A stretch of 64,000 bases of DNA. It comes from Virgifigura sp964551315. GTDB taxonomy: Bacteria > Pseudomonadota > Alphaproteobacteria > Dongiales > Dongiaceae. Each line of letters starts with the position of its first letter. Positions within the stretch are counted from its first letter, which is position 1. This document shows positions 1-8,484 of the stretch, piece by piece. The position numbers were made by a program, and so were the translations under genes. The stretch lies in assembly GCA_964551315.1 (NCBI GenBank), contig CAZKCM010000012.1, forward strand, positions 1 to 64,000. The letters are read 5' to 3'. The notes below the pieces were generated by a model, which was given only the letters and a program-made list of their open reading frames with translations, was not told where the DNA came from and made no database searches.

Positions 1-55
<55 letters not shown>

Positions 56-67
56 TTCGCATCCCAT

Positions 68-258
68 CTACACCAGAAGCCCGCCACAGTTTCCTGTGGC
101 GGGCTTCTGGCTGTCCGTGCTCAGCGCCGGAATGCCGGCGAGCTGGCCGTGCAGGTCGATGCGCAGCCGGCCGTTCTCCGGCGTGAGCGTGATTGCGTCG
201 ATGAGGATGCGGACTCTCGACGGCCTCCGCCCGCGTCTCCTCCCGCTGCAGCGTCATG
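68..258 (-). pseudogene. Serine recombinase C-terminal remnant, frameshifted
   Basis: On the minus strand a short stretch encodes LIDAITLTPENGRLRIDLHG and then a GQLAGIPAL-like end, stopping at TAG (68-70). This is the pattern of the extreme C-terminus of large serine recombinases common in Rhizobiales. The preceding piece (EETRAEAVES) belongs to the same protein but lies in another frame, so there is a frameshift near position 210. Nothing upstream resembles the catalytic domain. It is therefore a decayed tail, lying 13 bases from the tRNA CCA end. The family call rests on recalled motifs, not on a search. Confidence 0.55.
73..110. terminator. Hairpin after tRNA-fMet
   Basis: A perfect 17-bp inverted repeat (73-89 with 94-110) closes on the 4-base loop TTTC. 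It sits 18 bases after the tRNA CCA end and probably ends tRNA transcription, although no U-run follows. It overlaps the end of the recombinase remnant. Confidence 0.7.
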
Positions 259-374
259 ACATTCTCCTCTCTTGCTCGGGATGCCCGAACGGTGGCTCTC
301 TCGGTGGGCCAAGTTCCGGGGCAAGACCAGGATCCAAATGCCATAACCGGTATGTCGTTCATGGAGAGACACCG

Positions 375-1682
375 TCAGTTCTTCGCGGTCATGGTACCGG
401 GTAGCCACAGCGCGATCTCGGGAAAGGCCGTCAGCAGGACGACTCCGACCAGCATCAGCACGAACATGGGCACAGCCGACCGGGAGACGAAGCCGATATC
501 TCGGCCGGTCAGGTTCTGCACCAGGAACAGGTTGAAGCCGACCGGCGGCGTGATGAGAGCCATCTCGCCGACGAGCACGACGAAGACCCCGAACCAGATC
601 ATGTCGATGCCGGCGGTGCGCACAACCGGCTCGACGGTCGCGATGGTGAGCATAATCATCGAGATGCCGTCGAGGAAGCAACCGAGGATCATATAGAACA
701 CGGTCAGCACAACGATCAGCGCGATGGGCGACAACTCCATGGCGCCGATCCAGTCAGCCAGCGCACGCGGCAGTCCCGTGAAGCCCATGGCCAGCGTCAG
801 CACGGCGGAACCGGCAAGCAGCAGCACGATCATCGAGGTGGTGCGGACCGTCCCCATCAGGGAATCGACGATCGACTGCAGCGTCAGCGAACCCTGCACG
901 GCCGATAGTCCGAGAGCGCCGAGGACGCCGATCACGGCGGCTTCATTGGGCGAGGCGATCCCGGTATAGATCGATCCAATGACCAGGACGATCAGCGAGA
1001 GAACCGGAACGAGCTTGATAAGCCCGGACAGCCATTCGCGCCACGAGGCGGCGCTTTCTCGCATGAGCCGCCCGTTCGGTGACAGCAACCCCCATGCGAA
1101 GATGTAAAGGAAGAAGAGGGCGGCAAGCATCAGGCCCGGCAGAATGCCGGCCAGGAAGAGCCGGCCTATCGATTCTTGCACCATGATTCCGTAAATGATC
1201 ATGGTGATCGAGGGCGGGATGAGCAGCCCGAGCGTTCCGGCGCCGGCGAGCGTGCCGCATGACAGTGAGTCCGGATATCCGCGTTTCCGGAGTTCCGGCA
1301 CGGTAAGCTTGCCGACCGTGAGAAGCGTTGCCGCCGAAGAGCCTGAAACCGCGGCGAATGCTGTGCATCCGGCGATATTCACATGGAGAAGGCCGCCCGG
1401 CAGGCGCCGGACCATTGGCGACAGGCCGTTGAACAGACTCTCGGAGAGCCGCGTGCGCAACAGGATCTCGCCCATCCAGACGAAGAGCGGCAGGGCCGCC
1501 AGCCCCCACAGGGAGATGTTGGACCAGATCGTCGTCGCCATGGCGGGCCCCACCGGACGGGAGGTGAATGCCTCCATCGCGAAGAGGCCAACCCCGAGCA
1601 GCGCTGCCCCGATCCACACACCGGAGCCGAGCAGGCCGAGGAGAGCGGCGACGAACAGGACGGCAAGAAGGGCCTCGCTCAT
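375..1682 (-). CDS. TRAP transporter large permease (DctM family)
   Basis: The product (435 aa) is the 12-13 TM large permease of a tripartite ATP-independent periplasmic transporter, which imports an organic anion using the Na+ gradient. Typical DctM blocks are visible: FVWMGEILLRTRLSESLF, AFAAVSGSSAATLLTVGK, GTLGLLIPPSITMIIYG, IASPNEAAVIGV and GEMALITPPVGFNLFLVQN. I start it at the ATG of MSEALLAV because it overlaps the small-permease stop by 4 bp (ATGA); the frame is open further upstream but that part is out-of-frame translation of the DctQ gene. It is the third gene of the DctP-DctQ-DctM unit read leftwards. The substrate is unknown; the M24 hydrolase upstream suggests an amide- or peptide-like acid. 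Confidence 0.93.
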   Translation of the reverse strand: MSEALLAVLFVAALLGLLGSGVWIGAALLGVGLFAMEAFTSRPVGPAMATTIWSNISLWGLAALPLFVWMGEILLRTRLSESLFNGLSPMVRRLPGGLLHVNIAGCTAFAAVSGSSAATLLTVGKLTVPELRKRGYPDSLSCGTLAGAGTLGLLIPPSITMIIYGIMVQESIGRLFLAGILPGLMLAALFFLYIFAWGLLSPNGRLMRESAASWREWLSGLIKLVPVLSLIVLVIGSIYTGIASPNEAAVIGVLGALGLSAVQGSLTLQSIVDSLMGTVRTTSMIVLLLAGSAVLTLAMGFTGLPRALADWIGAMELSPIALIVVLTVFYMILGCFLDGISMIMLTIATVEPVVRTAGIDMIWFGVFVVLVGEMALITPPVGFNLFLVQNLTGRDIGFVSRSAVPMFVLMLVGVVLLTAFPEIALWLPGTMTAKN

Positions 1683-2200
1683 CGCTCGTTCTCGTTTGCG
1701 GTCCGTTCGCCTGAGCGTCCGGCGAAACCAAGGGCAATGGTGTGGACGATCGAGACGGTGAAGACGACAAAGCCGAAGGCGATCGGCAGTTGTGGCATCC
1801 ACAGGAGGAGGCCGTCGGAGCCGGCGCTCCGGTCCTGAAACCGGAAGGAGACGAGAACGAGGCGGCAGAGATACCAGGCGGCGTAACCGATCAGAAGCAT
1901 CGTGATGCTCAACGCCAGCAGTTCCACTCGGCTCCGCGTCCGCTCGGTCAGCCGGGAGATCAGGAGGTCGACGCGGACATGTCCGCCGTGCATGAAGGTA
2001 TAGGCGAGGCCGAGTGAGCCGGCGGCCGCCATGCCGTAACCCGCGCCCTCGGTCATTCCCGGGGTGTACACGCCCATGGCGCGGCTGACGATGCTGATCA
2101 GGACGAGGATCGCGATCATGACGACGGAAAGCGCCGCCAGCGCGGCGCACGCGGCATAGAGCCGGCGCAAAACCCGATCGGCAAGCAACAACGCCGACAT
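1679..2200 (-). CDS. TRAP transporter small permease (DctQ family)
   Basis: A 173-aa protein with four predicted membrane helices. It carries the DctQ signature region GAAGSLGLAYTFMHGGHVRVDLL-like (split here: GSLGLAYTFMHGGHVRVD) typical of the small TRAP subunit that docks onto DctM. I prefer the ATG at 2200 (MSALLLADRV) because GGAG lies 5 bases upstream; a GTG six codons earlier (2218) is possible. It overlaps the following large permease by 4 bp, which implies translational coupling. Confidence 0.9.
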   Translation of the reverse strand: MSALLLADRVLRRLYAACAALAALSVVMIAILVLISIVSRAMGVYTPGMTEGAGYGMAAAGSLGLAYTFMHGGHVRVDLLISRLTERTRSRVELLALSITMLLIGYAAWYLCRLVLVSFRFQDRSAGSDGLLLWMPQLPIAFGFVVFTVSIVHTIALGFAGRSGERTANENER

Positions 2201-2261
2201 CACTGCTCCGTGCTGCACGCGCAGTCCGGGCCAGCGTGGTCCGGACCGCTCATGCGAGATT

Positions 2262-3251
2262 TCATTTTGCCTGGTAGGCGTCGATGACGGCTGCGCCGCG
2301 CTCGCCTGCCGTGTCGAGCCATTCGCGGGTCAAGATCGCGCCAATCTCATGGAAACCGGCCATCAGCTCGTCGCTCGGCTTCACCACATTCATGCCGTTC
2401 TCGGCAAGCGTGGCGAGATAGCGCTGGTTCTCGACCTCCATGGTATCCCAGACCGTGGCCTCGGCATCCGCGGCTGCGGCCAAGAGAGCGTTCTGGGTCG
2501 ATTCATCGAGGCCGTCCCAGACGTCCATGTTGACCACGACCACGCTCTTGGGAAGCCAGGCATTCACGAGATAGTAGTAGTCCACATAGTCCCACATCGC
2601 CTGACCGATTCCGATCGCGGCGGACGCCATCATGGCATCGGCGATGCCGGTGGAAAAGGCCTGCGCGATCTCGCTCGCCTCGGTCCGGGTCGGGCTCGCC
2701 CCCATGAGCTCGGCGAGCCGCGAGGTGTTCGTGTCATAGGCGCGGAACCGGACGCCCTTCATGTCTTCAAGGGTGTTGATCTCTTTCTTCACGAAGAGGC
2801 CCTGCGGGGGCCAGACGGGCGCGAAGAGGAACTTCAATCCGCGATCGGCCAGCGCCTTCTCAAGCTCGGTGCGCGAAGCTTGGTAGAGCTTCCAGGCCGA
2901 CTCCTTGTCGGTGGCGAGGAACGGAATGGTGTCGAGGCCGAAGAGTGGATCTTCGTTGGCGTGCGCGCCGAGGAAGCGCGCCCCGATCGGAACCTGCCCT
3001 TCGCGAACGGCGCGCAGGATCTCGGCTCCCTGATAAAGCGAGCCGCCGGGGTGGACGACGATTTCGAGCTCGCCGTTCGTGCGCTTCTTCACGTCTTCCG
3101 CGAAGGCGACATAGGCCTGGGTGATGAAGTTCGAGGCGCCGTAGGCGGTGGGCATGTCCCACCGCTCTGCGGCGTTCGCGGCAGTCGCAACTGACGTGAC
3201 CGCAGCGAAGGCGGCCGTCAGCGCCAGACTCCTGACATTTCCTGCAAGCAT
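2262..3251 (-). CDS. TRAP transporter substrate-binding protein (DctP family)
   Basis: A 329-aa periplasmic binding protein with a Sec signal peptide (about residues 1-27, cleavage after ANA). The core carries family features: ELEIVVHPGGSLYQGAEIL near the N-lobe hinge, and VRFRAYDTNTSRLAEL, whose Arg is the position that salt-bridges the substrate carboxylate in DctP proteins. A strong ribosome site (AGGAGGA) sits 5' of the ATG. It is the first of the three TRAP genes and the second gene of a leftward operon starting with the M24 hydrolase. The ligand is not predictable from sequence alone beyond being a carboxylate. Confidence 0.92.
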   Translation of the reverse strand: MLAGNVRSLALTAAFAAVTSVATAANAAERWDMPTAYGASNFITQAYVAFAEDVKKRTNGELEIVVHPGGSLYQGAEILRAVREGQVPIGARFLGAHANEDPLFGLDTIPFLATDKESAWKLYQASRTELEKALADRGLKFLFAPVWPPQGLFVKKEINTLEDMKGVRFRAYDTNTSRLAELMGASPTRTEASEIAQAFSTGIADAMMASAAIGIGQAMWDYVDYYYLVNAWLPKSVVVVNMDVWDGLDESTQNALLAAAADAEATVWDTMEVENQRYLATLAENGMNVVKPSDELMAGFHEIGAILTREWLDTAGERGAAVIDAYQAK

Positions 3252-3288
3252 GATTATCCTCCTCCGTCCGACTGCTATTCTTGGCTCG

Positions 3289-4512
3289 TCATTCCGCGAC
3301 GAACAGCTTGCGCGGGAACGAGGTCAGCGGCTCGCACCCCTCATCGGTGACGCGGACGCTGTCGCTGAAGCACATTCCGAAATCCTCCAGGAACAGGGTC
3401 GGGATGACGTGGAACGTCATGTTCGGCTGAAGGACCAGCGGATCGCCGGGCCGGATCGCATAGATGTGGCCTTCCGACCAATTCGGCGGGAAACCGATCC
3501 CGATCCCGTAGGCCGCCCGATGCCTGAAGTAGGTGTCGAGACCGCGCGCCTTGAGCGCGCGGCGGCATGCCTCGTCGACCTCGCCGGCGGTCAGCCCGGG
3601 ACGGATCGCTGCGATGGCGGTTTCGAGAACTTCCCGCAAGGCGTCCGCCGCCTCCCTATGCCGGGCTTGGGGTGCGCCGACGACGACGGGTCGCGACAGC
3701 ATAGCGTGATAGCGATCGATGCAACCGGCGGCCTCGAGCAGGACAACGTCGCCCTCCTTGATCTCGCGCCTGCGCCACATCGCGAAGCAGAGAGCAGTAG
3801 TCCGTCCGGTCACGACCAGCGGAGGATGGCCCAGATATTCGCTGCCGGCGGCGATGTTGGCGGAATACATGGCAGCCGCGATGTCGTTCTCGGTCCGTCC
3901 GGGTGCGACCGCGTTGATGGCGGCACGCAGGCCGGCTTCGGCGGCGCGCGCCGCTTGGCGCATGCGCTCGATCTCCTCGGCCGACTTTACTATCCGATGC
4001 GGCTCGATGACTCCGTTCCAGTCGACCAGCTCTAGGGCGCAGCGGCTCTTGAGGTGGTGATAGTCGCGCACCGTCAAATACCAGGAGCGCGTTTCCAGAC
4101 CCACCGGCCGTCCCGTTCCTACGCTCGACTCGAGGAAGTCCGCTAGCACCGTAACGGGATCGGCCGTATCGACGATATCGACGAACCGCCCGATCGTCGG
4201 GTGCGCAAGCGCAAGGTCACGGTTGACCACACGCGCCACGAGGACCGGCTCGCCGCTGCGAGGGACATACATAGTCTGAAACGTGAAATAGCCGATCGTC
4301 TGATAGCCGGTGAGCCAGAACATGTTTTCCGGATCGAATAGCAAGGCGCCGGCCAAGCCCCGCGCCTCGATGTCGGCCTGCACGATCCGAAGACGGGCGG
4401 CAAAGATATCTGCGGCAAAAGGCAGCATGTCTTCCTTCGGTCCTGTCGGGGCGGCTTGGTCGTTCCCGGCCCCCCCGAAAGCGGTGACGTTGCCGTTAGC
4501 GGGATGTGTCAT
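3289..4512 (-). CDS. M24 (creatinase/DoeA-like) hydrolase, metal site lost
   Basis: About 407 aa, with a creatinase-type N-domain (FDPENMFWLTGYQTIGYF at about residues 45-62) followed by the pita-bread M24 domain. In metallo-M24 enzymes two Asp sit in a D-x-D...D pattern; here the matching stretch is LLEAAGCIDRYHAMLSRPV, with Glu/Ala/Leu in their places. The His (YGIGIGFPPNW region) and Glu (FLEDFGM) positions are kept. This resembles the metal-independent creatinase and ectoine-hydrolase branch, which cleaves C-N bonds of small compatible-solute-type molecules. It is first in the operon with the TRAP genes and divergent from a LysR gene, so it probably degrades the imported compound. I chose the ATG at 4512; an in-frame GTG lies at 4521. 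Confidence 0.85.
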   Translation of the reverse strand: MTHPANGNVTAFGGAGNDQAAPTGPKEDMLPFAADIFAARLRIVQADIEARGLAGALLFDPENMFWLTGYQTIGYFTFQTMYVPRSGEPVLVARVVNRDLALAHPTIGRFVDIVDTADPVTVLADFLESSVGTGRPVGLETRSWYLTVRDYHHLKSRCALELVDWNGVIEPHRIVKSAEEIERMRQAARAAEAGLRAAINAVAPGRTENDIAAAMYSANIAAGSEYLGHPPLVVTGRTTALCFAMWRRREIKEGDVVLLEAAGCIDRYHAMLSRPVVVGAPQARHREAADALREVLETAIAAIRPGLTAGEVDEACRRALKARGLDTYFRHRAAYGIGIGFPPNWSEGHIYAIRPGDPLVLQPNMTFHVIPTLFLEDFGMCFSDSVRVTDEGCEPLTSFPRKLFVAE

Positions 4513-4604
4513 GCTGAGCACACTAGCGCATCCATGCCCATATCCTGTAATTCAAATTCTTCGGAGAAGGCCAAAAATAAGCTATAGATGATAAGGGGTG
4601 CGTT

Positions 4605-5543
4605 ATGAACATCCGCCAGGTAGAGGTCTTCAAGGCGATCATGGAGTCCGGCTCCGTCACCGAGGCGGCCCGGCGGCTCAACATCTCCCAGCCGTCCGTC
4701 AGCAAACATCTGCGGCTTCTGGAAGATCGTTTGGGTGTGACGCTGTTTCTGAGGACTGGCAACCGCCTTTGCCCGAAGCCGGAGGCACGAGCCCTGTTCG
4801 ATCAGATCGAGCGCGTCTATATCGGCCTTGAGCATCTGAGCCGTTTCGCCGACGACATGTCACACCATCGTCAGGGCGAAATCCTGGTAGCCGCGATGCC
4901 GCTGCTGGCGCAGCGCTGGCTGCCGCGCATCATCGGCAACTTCCTCTCGCGGCACGAGAACGTCTCCGTGTCGTTGCCCGTCCGCAGTTCGCGCTGGATC
5001 AATCGATGGGTGGCCGCCGCGCGCGTCGATTTCGGCATAGGCTTGTCGAGCGGCGAGGAGCCGGGCCTGGTAAGAGAGCTTCTCATGGCCTTGCCGCTGG
5101 TTTGCGTATTGCAGCCCGACCATCGGCTGGCGGACCGTGCCTGCATTGCGCCTGGCGATCTCGAAGGCGAGAGCCTCATCACCCTGTCAAATTTCGATCA
5201 CTTCCGGCTGACCATGGAGCAGGTATTGGAGGAGCACGGCGTGCGGTTCCGCCGACGCGTCGATACCTTCATGACCCATGTCGCATGCGAACTGGCCTGC
5301 CAAGGCGTCGGCATCGCGATCGTCGACGCGCTGACGGCTGCCGAATATCGGAAGGAGGGGCTGGTCGCTCGTCCTTTCGAACCGAAAACCAGTCTTCCCA
5401 TCTATCTGTTGCGTTCGGCCCATTGGCCGAGCGCCGACCTGACCGAGCGCCTCATCGCCGATATCCGCGCCGCCGCTGCCGAGTTTGCGGAACCCGCGGT
5501 CCCGACCGAATTACGAAAGAAAGCCGGAGGCAGGCCGGGATAA
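4605..5543 (+). CDS. LysR-family transcriptional regulator
   Basis: A 312-aa LysR protein. The N-terminal winged HTH is clear (MNIRQVEVFKAIMESGSVTE, then ARRLNISQPSVSKHLRLLED, residues 1-60). An effector-binding domain follows, with SGEEPGLVRELL and the usual LACQGVGIAIVDA segment near residues 225-240. It is divergent from the M24-TRAP operon over a 92-bp intergenic space that is notably AT-rich (around 4550-4600), the standard layout for a LysR activator of the neighbouring operon. The inducer would be the transported acid or a derivative. The start is the ATG after AAGGGG. Confidence 0.93.
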   Translation: MNIRQVEVFKAIMESGSVTEAARRLNISQPSVSKHLRLLEDRLGVTLFLRTGNRLCPKPEARALFDQIERVYIGLEHLSRFADDMSHHRQGEILVAAMPLLAQRWLPRIIGNFLSRHENVSVSLPVRSSRWINRWVAAARVDFGIGLSSGEEPGLVRELLMALPLVCVLQPDHRLADRACIAPGDLEGESLITLSNFDHFRLTMEQVLEEHGVRFRRRVDTFMTHVACELACQGVGIAIVDALTAAEYRKEGLVARPFEPKTSLPIYLLRSAHWPSADLTERLIADIRAAAAEFAEPAVPTELRKKAGGRPG

Positions 5544-5569
5544 CGTCTCGCAGCCCGGGAGCCTCAGGA

Positions 5570-5759
5570 GATTCCTCGACTCACGATCACCAGAGCGGTC
5601 TCCGAAGCGATTGCGCGAAGCTCCTCGCGAACATCGCGTTCAAGGGCTGTTGCAAGGGCGGAAAGGCGGAACGCACGAGCGCGATGCGGCCTCGCTCACG
5701 GTCCGAGCCTCGAGCACAGTCCGGAAGACTTCGAGACGCCGGAAGTTCAGCCGGTGCAT
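5570..5759 (-). pseudogene. LysR-family regulator remnant
   Basis: From the ATG at 5759 the minus strand reads MHRLNFRRLEVFRTVLEART and then VSEAAS, the first helix-turn-helix of a LysR protein. It then runs into unrelated residues and a stop. A second piece in another frame (ALERDVREELRAIASETALV) could be the C-terminal end of the same gene. Hence most of the coding region has been deleted and the rest is frameshifted. It lies divergent from the broken ABC-importer remnants at 5884-6650, so it was probably their regulator. Confidence 0.55.
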
Positions 5760-5833
5760 TCCACGTCATTACCATTTGGTTATGGAATTCGGAAAGGAAA
5801 TCATTAGACAGAGATGGTGAAGGTCGCAATCCT

Positions 5834-5868
5834 GAGCCAACAAGTGAGTTTGAGCCAACAAGTGAGTT
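5834..5868. repeat. Two-copy 17-bp tandem repeat
   Basis: GAGCCAACAAGTGAGTT occurs at 5834-5850 and again at 5852-5868 with one base between (period 18). It lies between the LysR remnant and the ABC binding-protein remnant and looks like slipped-strand duplication in decaying DNA. Confidence 0.8.
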
Positions 5869-5883
5869 AAGGAGAAGCTTTGG

Positions 5884-6199
5884 AATGCTTCTGTTCGAGC
5901 GTAAGGAATTCCTGAACCGCATTGCCCGGGTAAAGATGGCGGTGTCCCATCCGGCCAAGGCGGTGGACCTGCTGATCAAGCGCCTGCCCGTGCAGGAGCG
6001 CAATCGGTCGGTGCTCATCCGGCAGCTCGAACTCAGCTTCCCGTCGCTCGAGACGCCTGCGACGAAGGACAAGCCCTTCGGCTTCATGGCGGAGGAGGAG
6101 GACTGGACGGCCACCCAGGATCTCCTCGTCGAGTATGGCGGCTTGTCGAGCAAGGTTCCCTTGGACCGGTTGTTCACGAACGACTTTGTCGCAGCGTAG
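5884..6199 (+). pseudogene. NMT1/TauA-type ABC binding-protein remnant (C-terminus)
   Basis: About 105 aa remain of an ABC substrate-binding protein of the NitT/TauT (NMT1/THI5-like) type. The string SHPAKAVDLLIKRLPVQERN and the end block EEDWTATQDLLVEYGGLSSK / VPLDRLFTNDFV are the usual C-terminus of that family. The signal peptide and both N-lobe halves are absent, although an ATG (5884) happens to open the fragment. It is followed 6 bp later by a deleted ABC ATPase gene, so the whole importer appears dead. Confidence 0.72.
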
Positions 6200-6205
6200 G
6201 CGGTC

Positions 6206-6650
6206 ATGTCGCACGCAATCTGTCTGCGGGGCGCCTCGAAGGCCTTTCCGACCAGGGTCGGGCCGATCGAGGCGCTCACGGACATCAACCTGGACGTGAC
6301 GGCCGGCGAGGTCATGGCGGTCGTCGGGGCGTCGGGCTGCGGCAAGTCGACCTTGCTGCGGCTCATCGCCGGACTCATCCCGCTGACCGCCGGCGAGATG
6401 GAAATCGACGGCAAGGTGGTGGATGGACCGAGCCCCGGGACGGCCGTCGTGTTCCAGGCACCCATCCTGCTGCCCTGGCACGGCGTCCGGCGCAATGTGG
6501 ATCGGCGTCATGAGTCCTAGGCCCGGACGAACAATGGAAATCGTGCCCCTGCCGGGGCCACGCGGCTTTTCGATCATGCGCAACCCGACATTCTTCGAGG
6601 CATCCGAACGGGTGCGCGAACTGATGAACGCAGCAAGCTACGTGGAGTAA
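6206..6650 (+). pseudogene. NitT/TauT-type ABC ATPase with internal deletion
   Basis: The first 98 or so codons encode a normal ATPase N-terminus with Walker A (GASGCGKST, residues 41-49) up to the Q-loop region (VVFQAPILLPWHGVRRNV). The reading frame then ends at 6520. In the +1 frame a typical C-terminus of the same family appears directly (VMSPRPGRTMEIVPLPGPRG, ending ELMNAASYVE at 6650). The signature motif, Walker B and H-loop (roughly 100 residues) are missing and the frame has shifted, so no active ATPase can be made. The deletion joint lies near 6490-6505. Confidence 0.85.
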
Positions 6651-6656
6651 GAGAAC

Positions 6657-8249
6657 GTGACTGCCAGTTCCAGCCTGCCCGTCGCGGCGGCGCACCGTCC
6701 CATCGTCATGAGCGAACACGGCATGGTGGTCGCAGGTCATCACCGGGCCGCCGAGGCGGGCGCCGCGATGCTGAGGTCCGGGGGCAATGCCATGGATGCC
6801 GCTGTCGCCGCCGCCGCCGCCCTCGCGATCGCGATACCGCACATGAACGGGATCGGCGGCGACGCGATCGCCCTGTGGGCGGATCGAAAAGGCGGCGTGA
6901 CCGCCATCAACGGTTCGGGCGCGGTGGCGGGAAACCTGTCGGCTGATGCTCTGCGCCGGCAGGGCTGGACCGAGATGCCACCGCGCGGGCCACTGACCGT
7001 AACCGTTCCCGGGGTTGTTGCCGCCTGGGGGCAGGCGCTCGAACGGTTCGGGACGCGTTCCTTTGCCGAAGTCCTCCGCTTCGCGATCGACCTTGCCGAA
7101 GAGGGCGTAAGAATCGACCGGTCCTTGCTCGACTTCTTCAATGGCACGGAGTATGTCGGGCTCGCCGCCGAGTTCCCCGGCCTTGCGGAGATTTTTGGCG
7201 CCCCGGGAAGCCACCGCCTCGGCGGCGTGCTCAAGCAGCCGGAAGCGGCGACCACGCTGCGTATGCTGGCGCGCGACGGCTGGCGCTCGTTCTACGACGG
7301 GGCGCTGGCGCAGGCGTGGCTGGCCGAGGCACGGGAGGCCGGCGTGCTCATAGAGGCCACCGATCTGGCCTCGCACACCACGGTCTGTGAGCCGGCGCTT
7401 GCCGTGGCCTGGCGTGGCCGGCAGGTCCATGTCGCGCCGCCGAACTCGCAGGGCCTCGCGCTGTTGATGCTGCTAGGACTTGCCGAGGCGCAGCCGGCCG
7501 CTCCACCGGCCGACGGCTCGGACCCGCTTATCGATCCGGTCGCGTATCTATCGCGCAAGGTCGCCGCCTTCGCGGCGCGCGACGCCTATTGCGCCGATCC
7601 GAGGCGCGTCGACATGCCGTCCGATCTTTTGGCGCCTCAGCGGCTCTCCGCGATCGAGCTTGCTGCGGGACCCAATATCGCCCGGTCTGGCGGGGGCGAC
7701 ACCTCCACGCTCGTCGTTGTCGATGCGGATGGCAACGCCGTGTCCTGGGTGCAATCGCTGTTCGATGCCTTCGGCTCGGGCGTCACCTGCCGCCGGCATG
7801 GTATCGTTCTCCATAACCGGGCGATGCTCGAGCGCCTCGACGACCATCCGGTCCGCGGGCTGCGTGGCGGCTATCGTCCATTCCATACGCTCTGCCCGGC
7901 CCTAGTGACCGGACCCAACGGTGTCGAGCTCACGATCGCTACGCCTGGCGACCACGGCCAGCCTCAGGCGCTTTTCCAGGTCATCAGGCGCCATTTCGAG
8001 CAGGGGCTCGACATCCAGGCGGCCATCGAATGGCCTCGTCTACGCCATGACGACGGCCTCGAGGTTATGCTTGAGGAACGTTGCCCGCCATCGTGGGACC
8101 GTGCCCTTCAAGCAGCCGGCTGGAAAGTGCGCAGGCTCGATCCCTGGTCGCGCCTCATGGGCGGTGTGAACGCGATCCGGCGATGGGAGGATGGCTTGCT
8201 CATGGGCGGCGCGGATCCCCGTCGATCCTGTTATGCCGTGGTGCCGTGA
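6657..8249 (+). CDS. Gamma-glutamyltransferase family protein
   Basis: A 530-aa Ntn-hydrolase of the GGT family. The large-subunit start shows AGHHRAAEAGAAMLRSGGNA and GIGGDAIALW. The autoprocessing site is GGDTSTLVVVDADGNAVSW, with Thr349 as the expected new N-terminal nucleophile. No signal peptide is seen, so unlike classical periplasmic GGT it is likely cytosolic. Relatives without signal peptides include acylases and oxamate amidohydrolase-like proteins, so the substrate is open. Translation begins at GTG 6657, 6 bp after the broken ABC ATPase, with GGAGTAAGAG in front. It seems to be the last intact member of an otherwise decayed transport operon. Confidence 0.85.
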   Translation: MTASSSLPVAAAHRPIVMSEHGMVVAGHHRAAEAGAAMLRSGGNAMDAAVAAAAALAIAIPHMNGIGGDAIALWADRKGGVTAINGSGAVAGNLSADALRRQGWTEMPPRGPLTVTVPGVVAAWGQALERFGTRSFAEVLRFAIDLAEEGVRIDRSLLDFFNGTEYVGLAAEFPGLAEIFGAPGSHRLGGVLKQPEAATTLRMLARDGWRSFYDGALAQAWLAEAREAGVLIEATDLASHTTVCEPALAVAWRGRQVHVAPPNSQGLALLMLLGLAEAQPAAPPADGSDPLIDPVAYLSRKVAAFAARDAYCADPRRVDMPSDLLAPQRLSAIELAAGPNIARSGGGDTSTLVVVDADGNAVSWVQSLFDAFGSGVTCRRHGIVLHNRAMLERLDDHPVRGLRGGYRPFHTLCPALVTGPNGVELTIATPGDHGQPQALFQVIRRHFEQGLDIQAAIEWPRLRHDDGLEVMLEERCPPSWDRALQAAGWKVRRLDPWSRLMGGVNAIRRWEDGLLMGGADPRRSCYAVVP

Positions 8250-8330
8250 GTGCGGGGCGTCTTTATTGGAAGGGCTCCTAATCCCGGGATTTAGGGCAGT
8301 GCATTCGGGTTCGGTATAGGTGGTTGTGGG

Positions 8331-8351
8331 CCCCGCAACCAAACGCATCCC
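8331..8351 (+). repeat. Repeat of tRNA-fMet 3' end (att-like)
   Basis: CCCCGCAACCA followed by AACGCATCCCA repeats the last bases of tRNA-fMet plus its flank (45-66) with two differences and the same orientation. No tRNA body precedes it. It is followed by a terminator hairpin, as after a real tRNA. This is the picture expected of a right attachment site left by integration at the tRNA 3' end. Confidence 0.55.
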
Positions 8352-8371
8352 AGTCAGATCAAGATCAGAGC

Positions 8372-8401
8372 AAGGCCCCGACCGGAGATGGCCGGGGCCT
8401 T
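8372..8401 (+). terminator. Terminator hairpin after tRNA-tail repeat
   Basis: AAGGCCCCG (8372-8380) pairs perfectly with CGGGGCCTT (8393-8401), with a further CC/GG pair inside and the loop GGAGAT. The same architecture and loop (AGAGAT) recurs at 26767-26792. Confidence 0.7.
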
Positions 8402-8484
8402 GCGCATGCGCGCGGAAGCAGGGCGGAAGCATCTTCGCGCGGATCAACAACCTCACAAACCTCCGCGCCGCACAGCCGCCGCGT

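Noticed and set aside
2349..3194. 281-codon plus-strand open frame opposite the DctP gene
   Set aside because: Antisense shadow of a clear TRAP binding protein; composition rich in Arg, Gly and His and no family motif. The same holds for the long minus-strand frames at 12925-14394, 22624-24057 and 62661-63872 and for 31000-32179 opposite copA.
8281..8343. Full tRNA gene ending in CCCCGCAACCA
   Set aside because: Only the last 11 bases match a tRNA; no T arm or anticodon arm can be folded from the preceding sequence.
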